Source: Gavia stellata (lineage: Eukaryota > Chordata > Aves > Gaviiformes > Gaviidae). Taken from it: a stretch of 64,000 nucleotides of DNA. Numbering within the stretch: the first letter of the stretch is position 1; each line of letters begins with the position of its first letter. Shown in pieces: positions 15,101 to 30,100 of the stretch. Below the pieces are notes generated by a model. The model saw only the letters and a list, made by a program, of their open reading frames with translations. It was not told the origin of the DNA and ran no database searches. The position numbers and the translations under genes are program-made. The stretch covers positions 19,620,880-19,684,879 of the forward strand of contig NC_082603.1 in assembly GCF_030936135.1 (NCBI RefSeq), given 5' to 3'.

Positions 15101-18100
15101 TTTGTTTCTGAATAGAATTAAGAACTCAAAATACAAGCCTAAACTTCCCAGTGACCCCCAGCTGCAGTCATATTTTGTTTTCAGAACAATTAGGCAGCCT
15201 CAGGAGGTATCTCCCATGAAGATCCCTCAAAATGGTATTTGCTTCTCAAGTTCAGACTATGAAAACAGTTTCTGAATATGAATATTCAGAAGTTCACAAT
15301 CTTGCCAAATTTCACATAAGAATATACAGCCTCTCAGAAATACTGTGCAATCCTGTAGCTAAGGGATAACACTCAAATCATAAGAGCACAGGAAATAAAA
15401 TCACCTTCCTAATGTTGTTAAGACATGCTATTAGTAAAACAGTGATAACGGATATAATCATGCTACTCAATATAGCTGGGCCTCCTTGACTCCTTTGTAG
15501 ACAAAGAGAGGAGCTCCTCCTGATGCTCAAAACTAGCTTAACCTCAACGTGCTGAATGCATGCTAAAACCCTCTGCTCTTTCCATTGACTACACCAGAGA
15601 CCTCAGAAGACTGCTAACAAAATCCATATGTTTATAAAGTAAGTAACATCAGTACCTACCCCATGTGTTTTATAGTACAGTATTTAATATCCTCTAATTC
15701 CACATTTCAGAAAGGAAGTTAAACTGAAGAAAGCTTGTCATTGACACCATGCAGATCTTTTGTTCTAACTCAAAAAAACCCTCTGATTGATCTAGAGATT
15801 ACTGGACAGTCTGAAATCCTTGTTGGGAAGCTTCTTAGATCTAAATCGAAAACATCTATGAATCTCTTCCCCCAACTTTCAAGCACAGAAAAACAGATTG
15901 CCTTTAGAAACCTGGATGGATTACTGTTCCTTTGGCAGAATGTGTGTTGTAGTTTCTTCTCAATAATCTCTGCTTTTTGTATGCTTAATAAAAAAGTGAA
16001 CCTTGAATTACATAATTTAATACAAGATTTAAAGCTTTTAGTCTCCTTTATGCTATGGTTAAGAACACTGTATTATTTCTTTTTCTCTTCGAGACACAAT
16101 CTGTTAGATTTCACTATCCTTAAAGTTGCTTGTCGCCTCTAAAAAGCGAATAGCTTTATTCATAACTGTCTTAATAGTTTCAAGATTAGTTTTCGTTCAG
16201 GCAGTACTGCTCCCCTGCCATCTTTTTCCTAAAACAGTACCTAGTACTCCAGCAGACAGGTTTGCTGCTTCCAAATTGTTACTTTACTTAAAATAGTAAA
16301 ATAATTCTCAAACTTTGGGATCAAAGTTGACCTAGCCCTCCTTTTACAGTTCAATCTCTGAACTCCTTCCCCCTAAACTCTCACCTTGTGCTCCACACAT
16401 ATACCCCCCTTTTTGCACCATAACTCACAGAAAGCTGGACCAGAAAAACCCTTCATTTATTTTCTCTCACAACTCCCAAGACTTCACCCAAAGCTCCATA
16501 TCCCAGAGCTTCTAATAGCAACTCCCTACACCTCCCACAGCTCCCTGTCTAGCCCCCCTTTAAAAACCACATTTCAAATGCCCTGCCCTCCAGCTACCCT
16601 TACTTTCTATTGCTACCCTCAATTTTTATTTCCCCTCCTCCACAGAAAGCCCCTAAGAAATTCCTTTTAACTGTTAGCACAGCTTCTCACAGCCTGTTCC
16701 CAATACTGCTTTGTCAGAGCCAGTGAGCCTGAGAACAGCCCTTCTTGTGGCACAGGAGCAGCTATCGCTTAACACTCCATTAGCTCCACTAAGTTTGTCG
16801 CTGTGCAAGGGGTGGCATGACAAGAGAAGGCTGCAGCTCCCACCCCAAGGCTAATGCTAGATTTATGAGCCAACCTTCTGCCCAGGTGCAGTTTTCAGAT
16901 GTGCCTACCTCCTAACTTCAGTTGCTTAAGATAAGCACAGCATTCTCTAGTGAGACTGGGGAGAAAGGTGAGGAACAAAAAAAAACCCTCCAAAACAGAG
17001 TTTTCTCCAAGTTTCTTGCATGCACTCCAGCATTGTAGTTACTGTTCCATGTTTTCGGTAAAAGTTGAAGATCAGTGTTTTTCAGGACAGTTTAGATTAC
17101 TAGACCCTAACTTTTCTGAAAATTTTCAAATAAGCTCATTCTTAAGAGGTCATTTTTAACAGGATGCCATACCAGTAAATTTTGAGAGACAAGTCCTGTA
17201 GTTCTGTTCTGTTGTATCTTGTCACATGAGAATCATATGGTACTAAGTGACAGCCAGAAACAGCTTACTGTAAAACAAGCCCCAGACATTGTTTCGCCAC
17301 TGGAGTTTGAAAGGCCCTAGAGGGAACCAGTGTATTCAGATATGATGTATCAGGCTGCCAGCATTAGACCGTAATCAACAACATGCAATATCCTTTATTA
17401 CATTAGACCAGCACAAGTTATGGTTTCAGAATTCTGCAATTTCTAAATTGTTTACTTACTTTTGTCACTTCCTCAGCCCATATCTAGTCAGCATTAAGGC
17501 GGGCAGGGGGGAAATAAAAACATACAAACTTAGACTTTGGTGGTACTTCAATACAGGATGCAACCATACTTTGGCTTTTAACTACTTTCCTGTCCTCAGA
17601 ACTTCACAGGGATTTGAGGAGTGCTATAAGTCAGTTGTCCAAAGCCCTTCATATACAGTGAAACTAAAATGAGTGTGGATAACACTTCATCTGTGAAATA
17701 AATTAGATACTGAAGAGTATATGACTTCTAGAACTTACATGTTACATGAATCTATTTAAAACAAGCTATTACAACATAAGACATAACTACTTAGAAAATG
17801 ACATGAATCAGGCAAACTATTACCTTATGGAGGAATTTAAGTTACCTTAATATGTTAAAATACTGAAAAACTATGGAAAGCTATTCTCATTTTAACACCA
17901 TGTTAAGTAAAGACTGAAACAGACAAATGGATGATTTCTCTTGCTAATTCCATTAGTGGTTTCCTATTTTTAAAGCATTTTTATTGAAACCTAAATTTAA
18001 TTAGAAATGCTACAGAGGTATCTCAAACCGAATATTAAAGTAGTAGCAAGTAGTACAGCAAAAACATAGAACTGCAAGGAATTTACTCTAGAAGTGAATT

Positions 18101-21100
18101 ACTTCAGCTTGCTGTTCCAATTCCCTGCGTAATGCAGTTCTCCTTTAACCTTCATTTTCTGCAGTTGTAAGAAGATGACACAATCAGGACTTTGGTAGGA
18201 AGAAATGTGCATAAAGGTTGCAGAAGCAAGTTGTAACAATTAAGTTTATTCACTCTTTTATCTGATCACGACTGAGAAATCTGGAACACTAATTGAGATA
18301 AGACGCATTATGCTGTGCAGATCCAAGACCCAAACCAGGACAGACTGAACAGCACAGTCAACGGTGTACATAATTAATTAACCCCTTCTTTTTCCACTTT
18401 CACAATTATGATACTAAAACCAGCTGCATTAGTGAGTCCTTGCAACAAGTTTAGGATATACTGTACTCTAAATTAAGCCATTAATTTATGTGGCATTATT
18501 CAGTTTCAGTTATTTGTAAAACATTGCTTGAAGGGAATAATTTCTACATATTCCTGGTTATTTCACATAATTCACTCCTACTCATATTAAAAAAATAGGA
18601 AAATGAAATAATTCCTTTCCCTCCAATGGGTGAAATTAATTTCAGAAGTGATAAAAAAAAAGTATCAACTTCTTTGCATCCTAAGTTTACATTTATAAAC
18701 TCATGGAAATTAGAATATAATACTGTACACTTCAGATTATCAGAAATATTCTCATAAAAACAACATCTAATGCTGTACTGACATAAGTGTATTTAGTACA
18801 CTATACCAATCCAGTTTGGAATGGAAAACATATGAAAAAAGACCAAATGAGCTGGATAGCAAGAGGAAACATTTGATAGGAAAATGAATGAACACAGGAG
18901 GCCAACAAACCTTTAGCCATTTTACATGCAGCAAGTTCAGCACGTAAGAGACATTTACCATAATGTTATTCTCTTCAGGCTGAGAGGTGTTTAGTTGCTT
19001 AAGTGCGTAGATAAAAGACAAAAGCAAGTTACAACACTGAATATAGCAGATGAACAGATTATTGGCACAAAGCACTGCAAGCTTAAGCTAAGCAAGACTG
19101 TGAACTGAATATAGATAAATAAAACTGTTTAGATTTCTATTTTAAATACTGATCTAAGCTACTCCAGTTGTACAGTAAGCATAGGAGAACATGATATCAT
19201 CAAATATTAAATATTTTTATAACAACAGGAAAAAATAATCAAATGTAGATGTAATTTATAACTTTATCCTGTCAAAAAAGTAGTGAAACACAAAAGTTTG
19301 CATCATAACTCAATACACTTTGCTAACCTATCAGTTCAGCACTGTTTCTCAGATATCTTTCTTTGTAAATAAGCGAGCCAGCAGAAGATGCACCATTTGC
19401 ATCACACCTACATCCAGGTGAGTCCTCATTTCTATACTGCAGAGGATAAAGTAGAGATGCGATTTTTTTACTTCTCTGGGAATTCTACAATCCAATACTT
19501 CTTAAACATGCACCCTGCTGTTAAAATGTAATTAAAAATGGAGTGTTGTCAAGGTAGCAAAGTAAAAGGCCTAGAGTTTCAGGCTCTACCAGCAGAAAAT
19601 TATTTGTGAATAAAACTGTGAATTACTTTCTATATGAATATTTAAGACGGGTCAAGTAGTAGCAGCAGCAACTGGCAATAATTTTGTCCAAGCACCAAGC
19701 TCTGGATGATTACACTGTTGATGAAACTAAAATTCAAATATAGAGCCTTTCTTTTAATACTAAGCTCAAGGGGAACAATTTCCTTACGGTCTTTCTATTG
19801 CTTTAGAAAGTAAGGTATATACCTGCTCCCATGCCACAAGGAAGTTAATAACCAAAACACTTTTTTTTTTTTTCCAAACTTAACTCTGAAGAAATCCAAG
19901 CAAAGGAATAGTTTCCTATCCATTGCTTCCAAATTCCGCTACTAGCTGACTAAACTCCTGCTCTGCTCTCTATTTTTAGTCTTATAAATTAAGAAAGCTT
20001 GACAAGTAGAGAAGTAACTTTTTTGCATAAAATTTACATAATATAAGGAGAAATGCATGCATGGACTTAAGAAATAAAGACAATTTAAAAACACAGGGAC
20101 TGCGTGCATGACATGGAAGATTGAGACACAGAAGCAGAACTGTAAGGTAGAGATTGCGTTGTTTTTTTAAAAGGATCACCGTCCCAAAGATGTGAGGTAC
20201 TTCATCTACGAAGCTCACTCTCAGAGACCTTTCTAAGATCTTTCAGGACAGCGATCCATTCGGAAAAGCCAGCAAAATCTGGCAGTCCTGCTTCTGCCTT
20301 TTCATCATGTACATGGTCCCTGTGTATTTAAATCGCCTGTATTCCTTCAGCATCTGTGTGCGTGACCCCTACTGCATTAAGCGTTATGGGAAAAAATTCA
20401 CTTCACTGTCCATCATTAACTGCTACACTTTTAGGAATGCAGTCAAAAGATAGCTATGAAAATACTATAAGCATACCCTGCTGAAATTGCATACATTCAA
20501 TTATCTATTCCTCCATTTAGAGGCATTTTAAAAGTTTAAAAAACAAAAGCTTTTTAGTTTATAGTAATTTTAATCTCCTTGAACAAGCATTTCTTGAGGG
20601 AATAAGAATGGTTAAGAAATGTGAGTTTGAGAGTCTCACCCTGTTAGGTGGTATGAAGTAGTAAAGTATACAGAAAGAGTAAACTACAAATATTTTTGAT
20701 ATCAAGAAGTTAAATCTAGCTAGGTTGATCAGTTGGAAGTAATTATACATATGCTTCAACACTTATAGAGATTCAAATGCCAAAACTTGATCTCTGAATG
20801 ATTTGTATTTACAACCATCTTGGCAGATTGCAGCAAGTCATTTTTGGAAGTATAGGCTCATCTAGTATAGAACAAGGGGAGAATATTTAGTTGGGTCAAG
20901 TAAGTTCAACTTGATGGAATATCTAAAAATAGAAGACTAACACCTTGATCAGCAATTCACTTTCATTTCCTTGTGTTCCACTGAGGCATTTCTTACAAAA
21001 GTATCCAGAAAAATAGTGAGGGTAAGAAGCTAGGACTGGAAACATAAGCAAGTAGTTGAGTTTATAAATCTCTATCAATAGGTTTGAAAATTATGGACAA

Positions 21101-24100
21101 ATTAAAAAAAAAAAAAAATCTACTTACTGCAGCTCGAGCTTCTGCAACTTTTGCCTTCTTCAATCTGGTTTTTGCTGCATCCAAATCTAGTCTTTTATTT
21201 TGTAATAGTTTACGTTCTTTCTGAAAGCGAGTTAGGTTAATTTGTGAGAATAGGTACATGTACTTAAAAGCAAAAGCCTGTTTACTTGGAAATTTTTTTT
21301 AATGAAGTATACAAAAACGTTCTTCAGTTGAACAGAGAGGCAGAATTAGATCCTAATTATTTTCAAGATATACTCAAGATACATATTTTTAATAGAACAA
21401 TAGTTACAAAAAGCAAGTTTTCAGAATTATTTTGATTTTACCTGCTCAAAAGGAAGGAAAATACACCAAAGGCACAAATTCTACCTGACTTTTTCTACAT
21501 TAGTTTGAGGAAAGCAATAATGCTCAATTATCTACTAATTCATTTTGAATATCTACAGTTACACTTGTGAAATGCTGAAGAATGCACAATTCAACTTACA
21601 GTAATAGTTTTGTAGTCTCCTTCAATAAAGTTTCTTAGGGGAGTGAGAAAGTTTATAGCAGAAGTTTGAATCAGTTCTCTGTCTGCTGTCCCAATTCGCT
21701 TTTGCGTTTCTCCACATTTAATGAGTGCATTTCCTGCAAAGGAAAAAAAAACGTTCGTTTCATAGTGATTCAGGCAGGTGGTTAACCGAACAAGTTTCTA
21801 CAGGCAGGAAAGCTTAGGCCAGCAGTTTGAAAGATAATCCAATGCCATCACAAGGGCTTTCAAAAGAAATCGGAATCAGCTACAAAAAAAAACCCCAAAC
21901 CACAAACAACAAAAAAACCAAACAACACACACACCCACCCCCAAAAAACCAACCATGCAAAACAAACTAACCCACACACCAAATCAAACAATTTTTATTA
22001 ACAACAGTCATCAGTCACGGCAAGATTTCAATGAGAACAGATACAGCATTGTAGAAGTGGCACTAACTATGGCAACTCCATTGCTAACACCTATTTTAGA
22101 ACTGGATATCATACCTACTTACTTTAATCCAACAACCTCCTCCCCTTATACCACATTTTTGTTTAAGTCAGGAGTAGGTGGTAGCAAGGAAAAAGCTCAC
22201 TTAACCACTGGAAAATAATGTGCTTTTCCCCACCCACATCAATTCCAACTTCTAAATAGGCATTTGTACATTAACTGAACAATACTTTGAAATTTGGTTG
22301 CGAGTTAGGTATTGAAACTGAAGTTAGTGTATCAAAAATAGTTACTATGTTTCAGACTGACATGACTGAATTAGGAAAGACACTACATGAAAGCTAACAG
22401 TGTATCTATCTTTATGCTAATAGTTTATGTTACTTGCCTGAATTCTAGAAATGCTGCAAGTTAAGGGACAATGTGCCTGTAAGTACAACTTTATTTGATG
22501 TTAAAAAGAAAGTCTTGAGGCTGATGATCAGAAGGAAGGCCACAGATAACAGCATAAAACCATGTGGAATTAAGAGGAACAAAGCCTGCCATTATTGATT
22601 TTGTATCCATAAGTCTTCTACAAAACATTAACTTTTTCTTTTTAAAATGCACTTTCCTTCTTTTGAAAAGGAACCCCATTATTTCCAGATATAAAGAACT
22701 CATTCTTCCCAGAACAGAAGTTTTCCCTCCTGCTGCAATTTTGAGGAAAGCAACTAAAGAGAGCTAACCATCAGCCTTTGACTGCAAACTGTATTATATA
22801 TACAGACACCTATGCATTTCAGTTGGTTAAGTTAAATTAACAGCTAAACCTGTTATCAGCAACTTCAAGAATTGTAAAGAACACTAGAATTAGACTTTAT
22901 AATTAATGCCAGTGTAAAAACATTAGATATAACACCCCCAACCCTCCTACCATAAGTATATAAATTTGCTGGAGAAGAAAATTTAGATTATGTTCTACAC
23001 TCTCATCTTTAGCAAAGTATTATATATTAAGAAAAACAGGAATACTGTAAAGTTAGAGAGGCCTCTTACTAAATAAGTTAATTTTGGATAATATTTTCAC
23101 TCCACACCACAAACAAAATGCATAAATGCTGTCAGATGTGCAAATGTGTTCCTTTAATGAGGAAACTAAATCCCAAAATTATTTGTTCTGGTAAGAAAAT
23201 TATACATCCACAAAGACAGTTACCATTCCAACAGCAGGTTCTATTTCTAGATTTGGCTAGAAACCTCATCGTTGATCTCCTAATGCTCAAATTTATACAG
23301 CAAGTCATCTCAAACTGATACAAAAGTCATTGAATTGTTTTATTTAGAAGAAGACAAGAAGTATCATTTTATATTGTTAAGAAAAAACCTAGATCTGTGC
23401 ATTATTCCCCCCTTCATTTCTGAAACACAAGACGTTTTTTGCTTCTACTTACCATAGGCTGTTCCTGGGCCAAATTCATTTCCAGCATCAATCATATACT
23501 GGCCTAGTAACTCTGGATTATTCATGCGACTCGGTGCTTTGCGGTCCAGCTTCTCATAGACAAATTCTTCTATTCTGGCATCTAAAAAAATGCTTGTTTG
23601 AAATAATTACTGTCACTCAAAACACAAGTTAGAAATAGAAACAAAAAAAAAGAAAAAGAAAAAAGAATTCCAAAATCCGGACATTAAACTCAACATTAAG
23701 TGAACAATGTTAAGCTGAAGATACTGTTCTTGGAAACTGACTGTATTCCATGTTTATCATGCTATGTTCAAGTGTTTCTTAGAGCCATCTGTGAAAGCGA
23801 AAAATTATACTTTTCCTCTCCCTCCTATCAGCATATTTATACAGTTTTTCAAAATCTTGTCCAGAAGTCTTCATTGTAAGAGCATAATAGAACACTTCTC
23901 CTTAACAAAACCAAACAGCTGCTTTTTTTTTCCCCCCCTTCCAGGAAAAAACTGTGAAAATTGTTCACTAGAATTAGCAGCGTAGGAATTAAGTTCAACA
24001 ACTACTGTAGGTTCCCTGTTAAGATATTCTGAAAGTTTGGTAGCCCCAGAAAATAGATCCTCTCTTTCCCACTCCCCCTTTGCAGCTTCCTTGAAATGCT

Positions 24101-27100
24101 GCAAAACATGTTTCATTTCGCATTCCCATCTTTCCTTAGTTTGAGCAACAAAATTATCAAAAAAACTTGTCATGACTATATGATCATTAATATCTATCTA
24201 TCATAATATTAAGCCACAGTATGCTGCTTAGGTGAAAAAGCCTCACAGTCAAACAGGGACACTGTTAATTATAACAGCAAACTCCTTAAATACAACACCT
24301 GATTTCTCTGACCAATTGTTCTGGCTTTATAACAAGCTCACTTTATTTGTGCAGTCAGTGTGAACTAATTTCAGCCTGCAATAGTACAGACAACCACAAA
24401 GAAGCTCTCCAATGAACAAGCCTACCACTTTGATGCAACCAAAAATAATACTGTTAATTAGACAACTTTCATCAGCATTGGATTAAATAACTACTCTCTC
24501 AAGAAGGTCACAAAAATTAACCTGACACAGACCAACACGGGTACCAGTGCATTCCCTGGCACCAAGGGTGAACCAAAAATGATCGAATTCATTGTTTTTT
24601 CTTTACTCTATCCATAAGAACTGAACTGAAAAGTAATCTAAAATGATTGGACTATTACATGGGTCTGACCTAAGGGTACAATTAAAAATGTGATCAAAAG
24701 TCATTTTACCTCCCCCGGACAGGGTCGCTCCATTAACAACCAAAAGAAGCTCTCTACAGCATGTGATAGTCCTCCCAAGCAGGCTGCCAAACAGCTGAAG
24801 TTACATTCACAGACGAAGACCACTGCTTAACGCTGAGTATTTTTAGCCATTAGAAAATTGAGTGGTCAGCATAACTGAGATACGACTATATATTATCCTT
24901 CTACTGAATCTTCCTCATGCAGTTCTACCAGCCCACAGTTAGTTATTCAATATTCTACAATTACAAGTTTCTGAAAAAGTCAATACATATTGCAAATACT
25001 GAATTAAATGAACAAGACGACTATTTCCTCTGGCCTAGACAAAAGTAGAAATTTGAGCTGGAATATTCTGTAAGTTCTACTGCATCATTCCCACAGGATT
25101 AGTGGGTTTGGGTTTTATGTTTGTTTTTTAAATACTGCTTTCATGCAACTAAAGGATGCAACAGACTTCCAAAATAATACTTTAAATATGAGCATTATAA
25201 ATAATTTATCTATTTGGCATTAGAGAAGTGCTATCAGTGTATGATTTACCTGTACTAATAAATCCTAACTCAGTATGTCGCTACAAGAATATTTATGTTT
25301 TCAGTGCAGAGGTATTAGCCGTATTACAATTTTATCATTTGAACAAAATTAAAGGAGGTTTAGATTTTTTTTGGTAGTTGTAGTTTGCCCAGTGGCTAGT
25401 GACCAGGTCTTGACTTGAAATCTAGATCTATACACTAAGCAAATACCTATAGTTGCCAACTCTAGTACAACTGCCACAAATGGCGCAGATAATTGTAGGA
25501 TGTGAGTCTGAAACTGATATCTTCAACATTACGACTCGTAGCAGCAATTGCAGAAACAAAATACCAGAAAACTACATTTCTTCTATCTATGTTTTTTCTG
25601 TTATTGTTACAGTAAGAGATTCACCAGCGATGAAAGCATATTTGAAACTTTATTGTATTGCCTACGTACAGTGTATAAAATGCTGGCAAATGATAAAGAC
25701 TCAGCATCTGGAGAAAATAATTCTTTAGTAAAGGAATTGTTGAAGATAGGCATTTCAGTTCATCTTGCCTGCTTCAAGGTGAATTGTATTGCGCAGACAG
25801 TTTGAAGTAATGAAACAGTAATGAAATTTCTTGAGCCACTGCCATCTACTCCATGAAGAACTTCAGAGTTCTTAGAGCTACCTAAGATTCCTGGAATTAG
25901 AGTGGGAAATTCAATTAAACAGGAAACAACTCAAAAACCAGTCAACCTGAGACTGACCAGAGTATGGAACCAATGCTATAGTTTAAAGAGCTCTGTCTAA
26001 AGCTTTTTGCATTTGAAGCGTTAAAGAAGCACCAGCAACTGGTACAGTGTCTCCGATTCCGAGTAGCTCTCCAAAATGTGCTTTCCCTAACTCCAGCCTT
26101 CAAATTTTAAAACTGCTAAACAACACATTCATAACTTACGCAATACCTATTGCAGTAAACATTTACATTGGCAAATCTATTAATTCAGAAGTTGCAAACA
26201 AAGCTTGAAGGGCTCCTTACTTGGATTTGGCTGCAATAATACTTCTGTTTGTTTCATTATTTTTTCTGTCCACAATTTAGTGCATTCTGCTTTGCTGAGA
26301 AGGTTCTCCAGATGAGCATCCAGTTCAGTCTTCTCTGCTTGACCAAGCTTTTCTTCCGTGAACTATGAGTTAGTCAGACAGGTTGAAAATACTCAGTTAG
26401 TTCACATAAATCATTTCCCAGAACAAGTTTAAGGCACTAACTATTAACTCATATTAGTTGCAGATCATGTTTTCAAAGATATAACTGTTACCCAGTCATC
26501 AATAAAAATCTAAGGATAAATTTGAAAGTTGTTAAGTTCAACAACACACCCTTACTATCAGGAAAAAAAGAGGTGGGAGGGTGTTAATCAGAGCAAGACA
26601 AGGAAGGTAATTTACAACATTATGAAGAAATCCTCTGCTCTACTTGGTACTGAGAGTTCTCACTTGAAGCATTTTGTCCAGTTTTGCATAGTGCTCCTTG
26701 AGACGTGAGCCAAAAGGAAAGAGAGTCCAGCGGTAACAAAGGCAATTAAAAGATTACTTCAATCTTGTATATTCTGTAATTAAGTTCGTCCCTTCTCCCA
26801 CAGTAAAACCTGGAGACACAACAGATTCTCACTGCAGCTACCTTTAACGTGTTTAAAAAAAAAAAAGTTGTCCTGCTCACAGCAAACAGGACAAAAAGTA
26901 GTGAATTTAAACTTCAGCACAAAGATTTAAATTGGAATTAGACATTAGAGAAAGCTTTTAAAGACAAGGGTTAAAAGCTAAAATAGACTTCCCTGGGAAG
27001 CTGCAGAATATATACCTTTGGGGACAGGGAGTGTTTTGCTTTTTAGAATAGGACAAATCAATGTTTGATGAACTATTTAGATATAACTGATCCTGTTATG

Positions 27101-30100
27101 CCTTACAGAAACAGTAAGATGACCTCTGCTGTTCTCTTCCAAGATGTGTTTTCAGTGACGGTGAAATACAATGTAACTCCATTTAGCTAAATAAATCCAG
27201 CAGACAATTCATTTCACTTGATATTAAATTCATGCCAACTCTTACTAATCCACAAGCAGTTTGTACTTCAATCCCAGTTCTCTGGGACAGGAGGAAACCA
27301 CACGTTTCACATCAGGGAACCAAGCAAAACCGGAACTGAGGGTTTTGCCAGCCTCTCTTCAGAGCAGTAGTTCCTCATGACAATGATGATCTCATCACTT
27401 GACAGCCTGCTGAAAGTCAGGCATTTTCAGAAGAACCTGGCTTACAATTAAATCCCTAACAAGCTTACCAATTAAGAACATAGTAGGACTGGAGCATTTT
27501 TAACTGTCAAACTCCATTCTTAACAAGTTCTTTGGTAGGATATTTAAACTTGCAGTAAGAAACAAGAACACAACACAAGTAAATTATATTGTCCAAGTTG
27601 GTTTTAATTTCCACCACATGTAGAATAAAAACAACTTTGATAGCATGCACATCTAAAGTCTAGATAAATGCTGTGGCATTTGCAGTTCTACATAAAAGCA
27701 AACTGCCATTGTGAGAAAGTTCATTTGCAGTACAGAGAAGAATGTTTAAAAGGCTCTTTAAAAAGACGTTAGGTACTGTAAGTTGTTCTCAGAAACTTTG
27801 TACAGATTCATCATAATACAATACTAATAGTTTTGAAATTATTTTTTACTAGTTACAGAGAAGAGTATTCATATATAAAACGGGCTTTCCTATCAATGTG
27901 AAGATTGCTTGGTGAAGACCGCAATATTAGATTTCACATATACACTTAGAGGAAAAACTTAATTTTCGCGATACTGAGCAGTGTGGTAAAGAGTAGTTTG
28001 ACAGTATGGTTTCCAGCATCAATGTAATGCGACAATGCTACCACTGATTTCCCATCTCTGTTACCCTGAAATCTGAATTTGAACTTGTCTTTCTGTTTTA
28101 TGTCCTTTTTCAGACATTACTCCATCCCTTAAGGATAAGAACAACATAAGGAAGGTGGTGCTATGAATCAAGAATTTTTCTTCTGCTTAGAAAAACTGTT
28201 CCAAGATAGGCAGATACTAATGGTTTTCTACTTTGATTAGAGCTCTAAAAGTTTTGTTTTCCTTTTTATTAAAGCTTAAAACATGTCATACAGAGATACT
28301 TAATGTAAGCACTTGCTGGAACAAATCATATCAGTAAGCCACCTAATCCATCCATCTATCTTTATTAAATTCTAAATATATAAACAAGTTGCCTGAATGC
28401 GACCAGCTCACACAGAAGGAAATTGTACTGTTTTGTATACAAGTGGGTTATCACAGCCCAATCGACCTTTCAAGTCTACACTGCAAAATTATTAGAAGGA
28501 GAAATTACATTAAGATAAGCTTCTAACTTCAAGTAGAAGTCATGAACAATAGAAGTGTTTCTGCTACCAAAGAGTAAAAGCCCAGCTCATTCCCGACCAC
28601 TACGCAGGGTAGCTTGTCGGTTACAGAGCCTGGCAAGAGGAAGGACTCACATTCCTATTACTACACTCTGGCATTATTTATTTCACCTCAAACACCACTA
28701 AATATAACCATTTGCTACTTTGTTCCACAAATTGCAACTATGGCAAGACTGACTGAGAACAACTCCTTCAAAGCATTTTCTGCCTGCCAAAAGGAAGGGT
28801 AGGCTTTGGATGAAGATGGCCCGTAGGCTTGATTTTTCTGTAGGTTACTAGGTAGAATATGGCAGTCTGAACACAGTATAATCTCATCCACAAAAAGAAC
28901 AGGTTTCCTGGAACATGAATATCAGGTGGTTTTGGGTAAAACAGCCGCAATCCCCTTGTAACAGAGAAGTCTGATAAGCCTGTGAAACACTAACAAGATG
29001 TTCACTATCTTGTAAAACAGCTGAAGCAGAGTTGAAATGGAAATTTTAAGCGGTTTTCCTACACACCATTTCATGCTGCTGAACTGTTTCATAGGGTTTG
29101 GTGGGGTTTTTAGTTTCTAATATCCCAAAGCAATTTGTGTTAGGTCATACCACATCATCCAATGATGCCTAAACGTAAGAGTTTAACTCAATATACAGAA
29201 CTGTGTATTTTACTGGAGGACACAAAATCTACACCCAGATGATATTAAAAAAAATCCACAAAATTATTACCCCTTAATATTATCTGTAGGCCTTACACAG
29301 TAACTTAAAAAAACAAAACAGGGGAAGCAACAGTAGCACACAGAACATGAGTTACTCAGATTATAAGAACATGTTAGGGATTTGCTCCTCTCCTTCAATG
29401 GCTTCATAAAACTCCTCAGTTTAGGGGAAAGTGGCAGCTGGTAAAGCTAAATTATTACTTTCACATTTCCACTAAATTTTAGTTTAGATTCAGCAGATAA
29501 CTGATGTAGCTATTCAGATGTAAACCAACAATGCAGACAGAGCATACTGGAGTAAACCACAGTTCACACCACCTTTAAACCATGACACAGTGCAGAAACC
29601 TACATTAGATTTAGTGCAATAAGCTGATTTACATGTAAAATGTCAAGATAAAAGAGACGAAATCACAAGGTCCTACCACAGGATCTTACAATGAAGGGTG
29701 AACCACATCTCCCTTTTTTCCTTGTCCAGTAAGAAAAGGGAAAGGGGTGGGGGCTGGAAAGGAAAAGGTGGTCTGGGAAACATGTAGACCTGGAAATAGC
29801 TGGGGAAGGGAAGGACCTCCATCACAAAGAGAAGCCAAAACGACTGCTTTAAGTTCATTTAAATTTGAACAACTACGTTTTCTGACGAGTTTGCACTTTC
29901 AGAGCTCTGCTGTGCTGCTGATCATTGGTTCTGCTTGAATATTGAGATTTAGGGCAATACATCAGACCGATCAGACCAGACAACAACTTCAATCACGTTC
30001 CAAACCTGACTGTGACCCAGTGAGAACTCATGAGAAACCGAAGTGGATTACTATGCACTGCTTGGATGTCCACCTCCCGACAGGAAATCTGTTCAGATTT

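Noticed and set aside
15735-16142. 135-codon plus-strand frame in SH3GLB1 intron 5
   Set aside because: Composition reflects AT-rich DNA; no domain, no splice context and no similarity that I recognise.
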